The position numbers and the translations under genes were made by a program. 28,626 nucleotides of DNA from Elusimicrobiota bacterium (GTDB lineage: Bacteria; Elusimicrobiota; Elusimicrobia; Elusimicrobiales; Elusimicrobiaceae), in the NCBI GenBank assembly GCA_023398295.1, contig JAEWSL010000005.1:1-28626 (forward strand). Reading direction: 5' to 3'. The notes below the pieces were generated by a model that searched no databases, was not told the origin of the DNA, and worked only from the letters and a program-made list of their open reading frames with translations. Numbering within the stretch: position 1 is the stretch's first letter; every line of letters begins with the position of its first letter. This document shows positions 8,185 through 14,446 of this stretch, piece after piece.

Positions 8185-8217
8185 AATATTGCTGTTATAT
8201 CGCAAGCAAAAAAGGCT

Positions 8218-8245
8218 TTGACATTTGCGTCATTTTATATATAAT
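8218..8245 (+). promoter_or_regulatory. Consensus sigma-70 promoter for the glycine-rich protein gene
   Basis: TTGACA (8218-8223) and TATAAT (8240-8245) are both perfect and lie 16 bp apart. Transcription would start near 8252, giving a leader of about 65 nt before the GTG at 8319. The promoter sits 33 bp outside the right arm of the palindromic element. Confidence 0.8.
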
Positions 8246-8318
8246 TTACTTAATAATTTTCATCTGAAAAATATACGGCAGCACATATAGTTAAAATAAA
8301 GATATGGAGGATACTTCC

Positions 8319-10115
8319 GTGCATGGTATAAAGGGACTTTTGAAGGATAAATCTTTTCGCGTTCTTATAGGCGTTTGCGCCGTGTTTTTATTACTGCCTT
8401 TGTTTTTTACGGAGCCCCCAAAAGTTGGTTACGGCGCTTCCTATCACGAAGGCCAGCTTATGGACAGCTTTACGCAGGACACCACGGCCGGCAATATTTT
8501 TTCAAGGGGATTTTCAAACTATTTCAAACGTCTGCAAAAGTTTTATTTAGGCAAAGAGTATACCCCCGTTAAAAAGAAAGAACAAAAAGGCATTACTTTA
8601 GGCGACGCTGATCTTGAAGGCGGGCCAGAAATTGTTTTGCCGGAAGGCAGTAGCGAAGGAGAGGTCAGGAACGCGGCAGGCGAGGTCAATATAGGCGGCG
8701 CAGCAGGCGGGGGGGCTTCGGCGGAAGATTACGGCGGCGGCTTTAGCTCGGGCGGGGCAAGCGGCGTGATGTACAGAACGCAAAAAGATAAAAACGGGCG
8801 GGAATATATAGAGATGGACGACGGCAAAACATTTCCCGTAACTAAAGACAAGAATGGCAACCGTTTTGTAATGATACCTGGGGGGGCGGTGCCTTACAAA
8901 GTGTTTGCGGATAATTTTGTATCTGAGAAGGAGTTTGCAAAAGCAAAGAAAGCCGCGCCTAATTTAAGCAAGAACGAGTTGCTGCTAGCCACAAAAAGCG
9001 ACGGCGGGATAGACGCTTATCTGTCTGATGTAAAACAGCTGGGCAGGCAAGGAGCGTTTGACAAAGCGCAAGCCGGTTTGGAAGCTAAATTTAACGGGCC
9101 AAGCGGCGGCGCAGCAGGCGGGGGTGCAGGTGGAGAGTCGGCTAAAGGCGGGGCAAGCGGGAGTTTTGGCACAGGCGAATTTGACGGCAGTTTTGACGGC
9201 AGCGGCAACTCCACGGCGGCGGGTACTGCGGCCGCGGCTGGATTAAGCGGGGTAAGCAGCAAGTATCAGCAGAGGCTTAGCAATGTAACTTCGGAAGCAA
9301 CAGGCAGGAAAGACTCAAAATCTCCGTTGTCCTTAGATGTAAGCGCCTTTGGCGAGCCTAAAAAATATATTAAGGCAGATATGGACCTTGATCAAAATTC
9401 CTCCACAATCCTTGTAAAAGGCAGTACCTACGAAACGCCTGTTTCCGATGATACTGCAAAAAAGATAAACGAAGATTTAGGAATACCGCTTAAAGACGCA
9501 AAAAAAGGCAGCGACGAGGTAAAAATAGATTTTATATTACCAGATAAATTTGAAGCTGAAAAAGGTCCTTCCGAAGAAATTTATAAAACAAACAAGGAAT
9601 TTTTAGAAAAGAGCAAAGTTAAAATAGATAGCTTTGTGGAATCAGATCAAAAGTATAAAAACACAAAAGACTTTATTGTTGATTCTCTGGCAAAGCAGGG
9701 GGTAAAACGCCAGATAGTGGTAATATCCGGCCAACAAAACGGGCAGTTAATATCCGATGACAACAGCCGTACAGCCGAAGTCATAAGAGGCATATACGGA
9801 AAAGAAAACATAAAGTCAAACGGTGCAATTGTATCAAAAGACGGCATTATAAATACGCGGGAGTTTATGGAAAACGCGCCTATAACCGTCGTATATACCG
9901 AGGAAGCAAGAAAATCTTTAGTAGATCAGGGTTTGCCCGCGGGAAATATAGTTGTATTTACCGAAGACGCGCCCACCCCTCAGAATTATAATAAGCTTTA
10001 CGATGAAATAAACGCAAGCGAGCAGCAAAAATATGAAGCCTATAAAAAACAAAAAGCTAAAAATGAGGAAATAGTAAAACAATTAAGAGTGCCCAAAAGT
10101 CCTAATAAGAAATAG
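8319..10115 (+). CDS. Glycine-rich membrane-anchored or exported protein of unknown function
   Basis: About 598 residues. The start is taken as GTG 8319 because a perfect GGAGG (8306-8310) lies 8 bp upstream; the alternative ATG at 8304 overlaps that site and has none of its own. A membrane segment (about 10-28, VLIGVCAVFLLLPLFF) follows a basic N-terminus, so the protein is an anchored or secreted type. Residues about 110-145 and 260-315 are Gly/Ala/Ser-rich and share a repeated 20-bp DNA stretch (8694-8713 and 9105-9124). The C-terminal third is a mixed, well-ordered sequence (for example VKRQIVVISGQQNGQ) that looks like an alpha/beta domain, ending in a Lys-rich helix. Two G7 runs (8709-8715, 8880-8886) lie in the gene. 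I do not recognise the family. Confidence 0.75.
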   Translation: MHGIKGLLKDKSFRVLIGVCAVFLLLPLFFTEPPKVGYGASYHEGQLMDSFTQDTTAGNIFSRGFSNYFKRLQKFYLGKEYTPVKKKEQKGITLGDADLEGGPEIVLPEGSSEGEVRNAAGEVNIGGAAGGGASAEDYGGGFSSGGASGVMYRTQKDKNGREYIEMDDGKTFPVTKDKNGNRFVMIPGGAVPYKVFADNFVSEKEFAKAKKAAPNLSKNELLLATKSDGGIDAYLSDVKQLGRQGAFDKAQAGLEAKFNGPSGGAAGGGAGGESAKGGASGSFGTGEFDGSFDGSGNSTAAGTAAAAGLSGVSSKYQQRLSNVTSEATGRKDSKSPLSLDVSAFGEPKKYIKADMDLDQNSSTILVKGSTYETPVSDDTAKKINEDLGIPLKDAKKGSDEVKIDFILPDKFEAEKGPSEEIYKTNKEFLEKSKVKIDSFVESDQKYKNTKDFIVDSLAKQGVKRQIVVISGQQNGQLISDDNSRTAEVIRGIYGKENIKSNGAIVSKDGIINTREFMENAPITVVYTEEARKSLVDQGLPAGNIVVFTEDAPTPQNYNKLYDEINASEQQKYEAYKKQKAKNEEIVKQLRVPKSPNKK

Positions 10116-10127
10116 GGCCAAATTCCC

Positions 10128-10156
10128 TTGCATAAACGGCTGCGGTTTATTAAACT
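10128..10156 (+). promoter_or_regulatory. Weak candidate promoter for the exported Cys-containing protein
   Basis: TTGCAT (10128-10133) and TAAACT (10151-10156) are spaced 17 bp apart. Each is an imperfect match. The 61-bp gap between genes allows either an own promoter or read-through from the promoter at 8218. Confidence 0.3.
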
Positions 10157-10176
10157 TTAGTAAAGGGAGGATGTTT

Positions 10177-11028
10177 ATGAAAAAAATATTTTTATCAATT
10201 ACAGTTTTTTGCCTCTTCGGCGCATTTGCAAATGCCGCAAGTGATTATTGTGACCCGGGGTGTCATTCTTTACTGGAAAGGATAGGGGATAAAGTATATG
10301 AGTCCCGTGATATCATAGGCAATAAAAATCTTACAAGCGAGCAGAAAGTGGATTTCTTTAAGCGCGCCTGCGAGCGGGACAGAAAGAAATATAAGGAAAA
10401 TCCGACTTGTGCCTATTTTTCTTCTCAAAATGATTTTGTTTTGGCAGCCATTTGTCATAATGAAATAGGCGTAATAAAATATTTTGTGGAAGAAGAAGGA
10501 TATGTTCCTCTTCCTGGTAATACGGTTGCTCTTGCGGAAAGTGCAGTAATAGACAAAATAGAGTTGACAGATGCAGGTTATGCGGCGGAACGCGGGAATA
10601 AAGAGGTCCTAAAATATTTTTTTGAAGATATGAAGTATCCTAATGATCCCAGAACAGGGAAACCGCACCCGGGCTTAAAACTGGGAAGGCCTACAATAGC
10701 GGACAAAATGTATTCAAATTACTATAGGAAGACATTGTCCGATGTAACCGTTTACGATATAGGCAAGAAGACAATAAATCCCACGCCGTCATTTCTTTCA
10801 TATATAGAACAGAAATGGACTGAATATAAAAAGGCAAACAAGCTTGCGCAAATAACTAATGATATAAAAGAAGCGGGCAAAGAAATAGGCGGTTATAAGG
10901 ATAAGCTGGAAAAGAATTTAGCGTCGGTAAATGGCGGACACAATATGAATAATCTTTATAACAGGGTTCGTAAAGATGTAGAAACGTCCCAAATAAAGAA
11001 AGACGCCGACCAAAAAGCCCGTATATAA
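10177..11028 (+). CDS. Exported protein with ankyrin-like segments, function unknown
   Basis: 283 residues from ATG 10177, chosen because GGGAGG (10165-10170) is 6 bp upstream; the ATG at 10171 touches that site. The signal peptide is clear (MKKIFLSITVFCLFGAFANA). The mature start SDYCDPGC has a close Cys pair that could form a disulphide. Two stretches resemble ankyrin-type helices: ICHNEIGVIKYFVEEEG and AAERGNKEVLKYFFED. The C-terminal part is Lys-rich and probably helical. The gene is more AT-rich in its codons than the envelope genes around it, which may mean later acquisition. A terminator hairpin follows. The protein may work with the glycine-rich protein upstream, on position only. Confidence 0.75.
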   Translation: MKKIFLSITVFCLFGAFANAASDYCDPGCHSLLERIGDKVYESRDIIGNKNLTSEQKVDFFKRACERDRKKYKENPTCAYFSSQNDFVLAAICHNEIGVIKYFVEEEGYVPLPGNTVALAESAVIDKIELTDAGYAAERGNKEVLKYFFEDMKYPNDPRTGKPHPGLKLGRPTIADKMYSNYYRKTLSDVTVYDIGKKTINPTPSFLSYIEQKWTEYKKANKLAQITNDIKEAGKEIGGYKDKLEKNLASVNGGHNMNNLYNRVRKDVETSQIKKDADQKARI

Positions 11029-11042
11029 AGTTTTAATAAAGC

Positions 11043-11077
11043 AAAGCCCTGCCGCGTAAATTAAACGGCGGGGCTTT
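11043..11077 (+). terminator. Hairpin terminator after the ankyrin-like gene
   Basis: AAAGCCCTGCCG (11043-11054) pairs with CGGCGGGGCTTT (11066-11077) with one G-U pair and an 11-base loop. The downstream T-run is broken (ATGTTTAATTT), so termination strength is uncertain. Confidence 0.65.
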
Positions 11078-11106
11078 ATGTTTAATTTGCAGCCTCTAAC
11101 TAAATT

Positions 11107-11115
11107 TGATAGAAT
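11107..11115 (+). promoter_or_regulatory. Extended -10 promoter candidate for rpmB
   Basis: TGATAGAAT is an extended -10 (TGn plus 5 of 6 of TATAAT). The -35 position (TTGCAG at 11087, 17 bp spacing) is weak, as extended -10 promoters allow. The leader would be about 30 nt. Confidence 0.45.
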
Positions 11116-11151
11116 ATATAAAATTAAATAAGCAGTAAATCGGGAAAAATT

Positions 11152-11346
11152 ATGTCATATAAATGCGAAATTTGCGGTAAAAAATCGGTTGCGGGAGGCT
11201 CTTTCAGCCACTCCAACATGAGAACAAAAAGAGTGTTTAAGCCTAATTTGCATAAACAAAAAATCGTCCTTGAAGGCAAAACGCAGACGGCGTATGTCTG
11301 CTCAAAATGCTTAAAAGGCGGCAAAGTGGTAAAACCGACCAAATAA
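11152..11346 (+). CDS. rpmB: 50S ribosomal protein L28, zinc-ribbon form
   Basis: The 64-residue protein matches L28: SFSHSNMRTKRVFKPNLHKQK in the middle and VCSKCLKGGKV at the end. Cysteines at 5, 8, 50 and 53 form two CxxC pairs, so this is the zinc-binding version rather than the cysteine-free one that some bacteria switch to under zinc limitation. It stands alone between two terminators, a single-gene unit, and converges with the protease gene. Confidence 0.95.
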   Translation: MSYKCEICGKKSVAGGSFSHSNMRTKRVFKPNLHKQKIVLEGKTQTAYVCSKCLKGGKVVKPTK

Positions 11347-11370
11347 TCTGTCAAAAAATCTTGAACAACA

Positions 11371-11401
11371 AAAAATCCCCCGCGCTAAACGGGGGATTTT
11401 T
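11371..11401. terminator. Bidirectional terminator between rpmB and the protease gene
   Basis: AAAAATCCCCC (11371-11381) pairs perfectly with GGGGGATTTTT (11391-11401) around a 9-base loop. T-rich ends on both strands fit termination of rpmB (+) and of the protease gene (-). Confidence 0.9.
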
Positions 11402-11423
11402 ATTTTTGCGTCTTTATAAAAAC

Positions 11424-12215
11424 TTATTTTCGGGAGAAAAAATCTTTTGTCTTCTTTTTTAATATGCGCCAGGATTTTTGCATATGCTCGGATATTTTGC
11501 CGTATATGCTTAAAGGTTTTTTGTTTTGTCCATACTGAACTTTTTCGGCCGGTTTAGGCCGCGCGGCCGCGTAGCCGTTTTGAGACATAAGCTCAACAAG
11601 ATAATTTGACGGTACGGAAAAATTAAGATTTTGATTGTCCGCGCCCTGCAAGCTTGAGAGCGCAACGCCCACCACCTCCCCGCGCGCGTTAAAAACGGGA
11701 GATCCGCTTGAACTGGGCGATATAGGCGCGCTTATCTGCTGCCATATAATATTGTCGCCTACCAGTCTTAACTGCGATATAAGGCCGTTTGTAACGGTAT
11801 TTTGCAGACGGCGCGGATTGCCTATTACGGTAATATCTTCCCCCACTTGCACTTTATCGGAATCGCCGAAGGCAACTGTAGGTAAATTAAAAGCCGTAAT
11901 TTTAAGCAGGGCTAAATCAACGTCTTTTAAGTCCGCGACGGCAAGTACTTTTGCCTCGTCTGAAACCGCGCCGTTTTTCAACGTAAGATTTATAAGGCGG
12001 GCGTCTTTTACGGCGTGTTTTGCCGTTGCTATTACGCCGTTTGGATTGACAATAAAACCGGTCGCGCTTTTTATGGAGCCGTTTTCTTTTACTATATTTA
12101 CCGAAACTATGGTATCTGCCGCTTCTTGGGCAATTTGAGTGCGAGTCTTTTGCGCGGCGGCAAATTGTGTAAACGCCGATAGAAAGAGAATAATTAAAAT
12201 AAAAGTTTGTTTCAT
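11424..12215 (-). CDS. Secreted trypsin-like serine protease (HtrA-type fold, no PDZ)
   Basis: 263 residues from the ATG at 12215. The frame is open further upstream to 12272, but that would run into the tRNA gene, and the chosen start gives a proper signal peptide (MKQTFILIILFLSAFTQFAAA). The HtrA-type catalytic triad is visible: His67 in ATAKHAV, Asp100 in DVDLALLK and Ser170 in PSSSGSPV. The last motif is SSSGSP rather than the usual GNSGGP. After the protease domain come only about 60 residues, ending in a basic tail (KKKTKDFFSRK); no PDZ domain is present, so it is not a classic DegP or DegS. It probably acts in the periplasm. Confidence 0.85.
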   Translation of the reverse strand: MKQTFILIILFLSAFTQFAAAQKTRTQIAQEAADTIVSVNIVKENGSIKSATGFIVNPNGVIATAKHAVKDARLINLTLKNGAVSDEAKVLAVADLKDVDLALLKITAFNLPTVAFGDSDKVQVGEDITVIGNPRRLQNTVTNGLISQLRLVGDNIIWQQISAPISPSSSGSPVFNARGEVVGVALSSLQGADNQNLNFSVPSNYLVELMSQNGYAAARPKPAEKVQYGQNKKPLSIYGKISEHMQKSWRILKKKTKDFFSRK

Positions 12216-12247
12216 AAATAGCCCGCAGTACTCATATTTAATAAGCA

Positions 12248-12319
12248 AGCCGAGGATGGGACTCGAACCCACAACCTACGGTTTACAAAACCGTTGCTCA
12301 ACCATTGAGCTACCTCGGC
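12248..12319 (-). tRNA. tRNA-Thr (anticodon UGU)
   Basis: The reverse strand folds as a full cloverleaf: acceptor GCCGAGG/CCTCGGC, D stem GCTC/GAGC, anticodon stem ACGGT/ACCGT with loop TTTGTAA, T arm GTGGG-TTCGAGT-CCCAT, discriminator T. The anticodon TGT (12285-12287 on the + strand) reads ACA and neighbours. CCA is not encoded. The protease start lies 32 bp downstream with no terminator between. Confidence 0.95.
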
Positions 12320-12348
12320 AAAACGCAACCTTATCTTAATAATACCAA

Positions 12349-12357
12349 ATTATAGCA
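12349..12357 (-). promoter_or_regulatory. Extended -10 promoter of tRNA-Thr
   Basis: On the - strand the sequence reads TGCTATAAT, a perfect extended -10. No good -35 was seen. Transcription would start near 12342, about 22 nt before the tRNA 5' end, and could continue into the protease gene. Confidence 0.65.
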
Positions 12358-12490
12358 TTTTGCCCGCTTTGTACGATACCGCCGCCGCGTCCCCAGACGG
12401 CGGAGTATGCGGCCGCTGTTTGCCTGCGGCAAAAATGGTAAGATGCAATAAATAAGGCGGTTTGTCCGTTATATTTCTGAGGGGCTTTTT

Positions 12491-13027
12491 ATGGATAAGG
12501 ACGCAATTTTAACAGATACCGTGCAAAACGGCGGGAAAGAAAAGTTTGGGGTGCTTGTAAATAAATATAAAGACCAGCTTTATTCCTTTATCTATTACAG
12601 CGTAAAAGACGAAGGCGCCGCCGGCGATATCCTGCAGGACAGTTTTCTGAAAGCTTTTGAACATCTCTCCGAATATAAATATCGGGAGGAAGGCAAATTT
12701 AAGGCATGGCTTTTTACCATAGCGAGAAATAAAATTACCGACCATTTCAGAAGCGCTTCAAAAATAGTCCAGCTTGACGAGGAAGACATTTTCCCCTCAA
12801 AAGACAATACGGCTTCTGCGGCTTTGGGCAATATAAGCCTTAAGGAAATAAACGATTTTATTTTGCGTCTGCCCAGAGAACAGGGGGAAGTTATCCTCCT
12901 TCGCCAATACCTTAGTTTTAAGGAAATTGCCGCCGTCTTAGGCTGCCCTTTGGGCACCGTCCTTGCAAGAATGAACAGAGGACTAAAAAAACTTCATCAG
13001 TTTATGGGAGAAGATTATGCGCTTTGA
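12491..13027 (+). CDS. ECF-type RNA polymerase sigma factor
   Basis: 178 residues with sigma region 2 (about 20-85: DQLYSFIYYSVKDEGAAGDI, LQDSFLKAFEHL, KAWLFTIARNKITDHFR) and region 4 (about 120-172: LPREQGEVILLRQYLSFKEI, GCPLGTVLARMNRGLKKL). There is no region 1 or 3, so it belongs to the extracytoplasmic-function group. The ribosome site GAGGGG (12479-12484) is 6 bp from the ATG. The stop overlaps the next gene, which encodes a membrane anti-sigma candidate, the usual arrangement. The 130-bp region upstream holds GC-rich hairpins (12379-12384/12398-12403 and 12412-12416/12426-12430) and no clear promoter. Confidence 0.93.
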   Translation: MDKDAILTDTVQNGGKEKFGVLVNKYKDQLYSFIYYSVKDEGAAGDILQDSFLKAFEHLSEYKYREEGKFKAWLFTIARNKITDHFRSASKIVQLDEEDIFPSKDNTASAALGNISLKEINDFILRLPREQGEVILLRQYLSFKEIAAVLGCPLGTVLARMNRGLKKLHQFMGEDYAL

Positions 13028-13634
13028 GAATAACCGCGAAAATAAAAGCGAAAATAAAGAAACTTTTGCCGAAGGCCGCAAACGGGAGGACCGCGCCCAA
13101 AACCACAGCCAAGACTTTGAGCAAAAAGCCCTCCTCTACGCCTATGGCGAACTTCCCGCGGAAGAAGAAAAGGATTTTCTTTTGCATCTTAACGGTTGCG
13201 AGGCCTGCCAGCGCGTTTTGTTCGTAAGCAGCGCGGCGCGCGCGTCTTTGGGCGAAGTTAAAGTCCCCGAAGTCTGCCTTGAAAGAATTTTGCAGCGGGC
13301 CGCGCTGCTTGACGCCGCCAAAGACGCCGCAAAAACCTCCGCCGCAAAAAAGCATTCTTTTGCGGTTTGGCTGCGCTGGGCTTTTAGAGGCGGCGCCGGC
13401 GCGCACCTGCGCCCTGCGCCCGCCGTGCGTTTAACTTCTTTTGCGGCGGTTTTCGCGGCGGCCGTGTTTATTTTTGCGGGGGTATTTTTCTATAAAGGCG
13501 GTTACGGCGGCACGAAAGATATTTACGCCGTTTCCGTTTCGCAGCAGGATTTTCTAAATTCCATGTATGATAATTTGGACTCTATTGAAACCGAAGTTGA
13601 AGGTTTGGAAACTTATATTTCGCAATTTCAGTAG
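13017..13634 (+). CDS. Membrane-bound zinc-finger anti-sigma factor (putative)
   Basis: 205 residues; overlaps the sigma gene by 11 bp. The cytoplasmic part has a HxxxCxxC zinc anti-sigma motif (His57, Cys61, Cys64) after an acidic helix (GELPAEEEKDFLLHL), as in ZAS-domain anti-sigma factors. A membrane segment lies at about 139-158. About 45 residues lie outside and end in a predicted helical tail (ETEVEGLETYISQFQ). It should hold the upstream sigma factor inactive until an envelope signal arrives. The N-terminal 30 residues are an unusual charged, Asn-rich extension. Confidence 0.85.
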   Translation: MRFENNRENKSENKETFAEGRKREDRAQNHSQDFEQKALLYAYGELPAEEEKDFLLHLNGCEACQRVLFVSSAARASLGEVKVPEVCLERILQRAALLDAAKDAAKTSAAKKHSFAVWLRWAFRGGAGAHLRPAPAVRLTSFAAVFAAAVFIFAGVFFYKGGYGGTKDIYAVSVSQQDFLNSMYDNLDSIETEVEGLETYISQFQ

Positions 13635-13673
13635 AGATGTCCGCAGACGGCCTTCCGCAGGCGGATAAAAATA

Positions 13674-13679
13674 TATAAT
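13674..13679 (+). promoter_or_regulatory. Possible -10 element before the Met/Cys-rich protein gene
   Basis: TATAAT is perfect, but no -35 match is seen at 15-18 bp. The sequence just upstream (13640-13665) can form an imperfect GC-rich hairpin. If used, transcription would start near 13686 with a short leader ahead of the AAGGAGG at 13696-13702. Confidence 0.3.
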
Positions 13680-13708
13680 GTAAGGAAGAAACTTCAAGGA
13701 GGATAAAG

Positions 13709-14323
13709 ATGAAAAAGTTATTATGCGCAGGGTTTGCCGTTGTTTTTGCAAGCGCCTTCTTATTTGCTCAAAACGCCGCTCCCGTCTTATCAAAAGGCAA
13801 GAAGCCGAGCGTTGATAAAGAAGTAAAAGAGATGATGGAGCTTGTCCAAAAATATCAAAAGGAAACTTCTGCAAAGAAGAAAGCCAAAATTGAAGCCCAG
13901 GTCAAAGAAAAGGTGGCCGCCAACTATGATAAGCATATAGCCAATATGGAAGAGCGCCTTACCCAGGCCCAAGAGCGTCTGTCCGAATCTAAGGCAAAGC
14001 TTGCCCAGGCCAAAACCGCCGAAGGCCGCAAAGCCAATATTGACGATATTACCCAGGATATACTTAAGGGAGAACGTCCTTTTATGTCATCTCCTAAAAG
14101 CGGCAAATGGGGGGGAAGAGGCCTGCGCCCTGATGGTAAGTACGGTCTTATGAACGAGCAAAAAGCTCCGTGCGGTTCTCATATGAAAAAAGGCATGCCG
14201 CCCTGTAAGGGCAAGTGCCCTTTTATGAAAGGCGCGCCTGAAGAAGGCCCCGCAATGGAAGATGACGGTATGCCCGAGCCTCCTATGGAAGAGGAAGCCC
14301 CCGCTCCCGAAGCAAAGAAGTAA
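13709..14323 (+). CDS. Exported coiled-coil protein with Met/Cys/Pro-rich tail
   Basis: 204 residues with a signal peptide (to FLFAQ). Residues about 30-115 are Lys/Glu/Ala-rich and strongly helical, probably a coiled coil (ERLTQAQERLSESKAKLAQA). The last 60 residues carry Cys, Met and Pro clusters (SHMKKGMPPCKGKCPFMKG) and end in a Pro/Glu-rich tail. The general shape, a small periplasmic helical protein beside a sigma/anti-sigma pair, recalls CpxP, Spy or ZraP-type stress proteins, but I see no LTxxQ motif, so this is analogy only. Metal or thiol binding by the tail is plausible. AAGGAGG (13696-13702) is an excellent ribosome site, suggesting high expression. Confidence 0.75.
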   Translation: MKKLLCAGFAVVFASAFLFAQNAAPVLSKGKKPSVDKEVKEMMELVQKYQKETSAKKKAKIEAQVKEKVAANYDKHIANMEERLTQAQERLSESKAKLAQAKTAEGRKANIDDITQDILKGERPFMSSPKSGKWGGRGLRPDGKYGLMNEQKAPCGSHMKKGMPPCKGKCPFMKGAPEEGPAMEDDGMPEPPMEEEAPAPEAKK

Positions 14324-14346
14324 TTTTTGCGTCTTAAAGGAAGTTT

Positions 14347-14383
14347 AATTATAAAACCCTCCGAAACGGAGGGTTTTATAATT
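14347..14383 (+). terminator. Perfect 17-bp hairpin terminator
   Basis: 14347-14363 pairs perfectly with 14367-14383 around an AAA loop, with a CCCTCCG/CGGAGGG core and A/T-rich base. The T-run GGGTTTTATAATTT is inside the stem. It ends the sigma factor region and isolates bamA. Confidence 0.9.
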
Positions 14384-14400
14384 TAGCGCGGGCAAAAGCC

Positions 14401-14430
14401 TTTTCAAAAGCGCCCAGGCCGCTATATAAT
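14401..14430 (+). promoter_or_regulatory. Promoter candidate for bamA
   Basis: TATAAT (14425-14430) is perfect; TTTTCA (14401-14406) at 18 bp is a 4 of 6 match to TTGACA. The predicted start near 14437 leaves only about 10 nt before the ATG. A second TATAAT lies at 14435-14440. Confidence 0.5.
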
Positions 14431-14446
14431 TTAATATAATAATTAT

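Noticed and set aside
7803..8205. Two short open frames inside the palindromic element, one on each strand
   Set aside because: Their N-terminal parts are mirror products of the inverted repeats, and neither has a ribosome site or protein-like composition.
8304..8306. ATG as the start of the glycine-rich protein
   Set aside because: It overlaps the GGAGG that is ideally placed for the GTG at 8319 and has no ribosome site of its own.
12216..12272. Protease reading frame extended upstream on the - strand
   Set aside because: It would overlap the tRNA-Thr gene and place the signal peptide internally.
12379..12430. GC-rich inverted repeats upstream of the sigma factor as a terminator or operator
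   Set aside because: Stems are short and no T-run follows on either strand; only local GC-rich pairing can be claimed.
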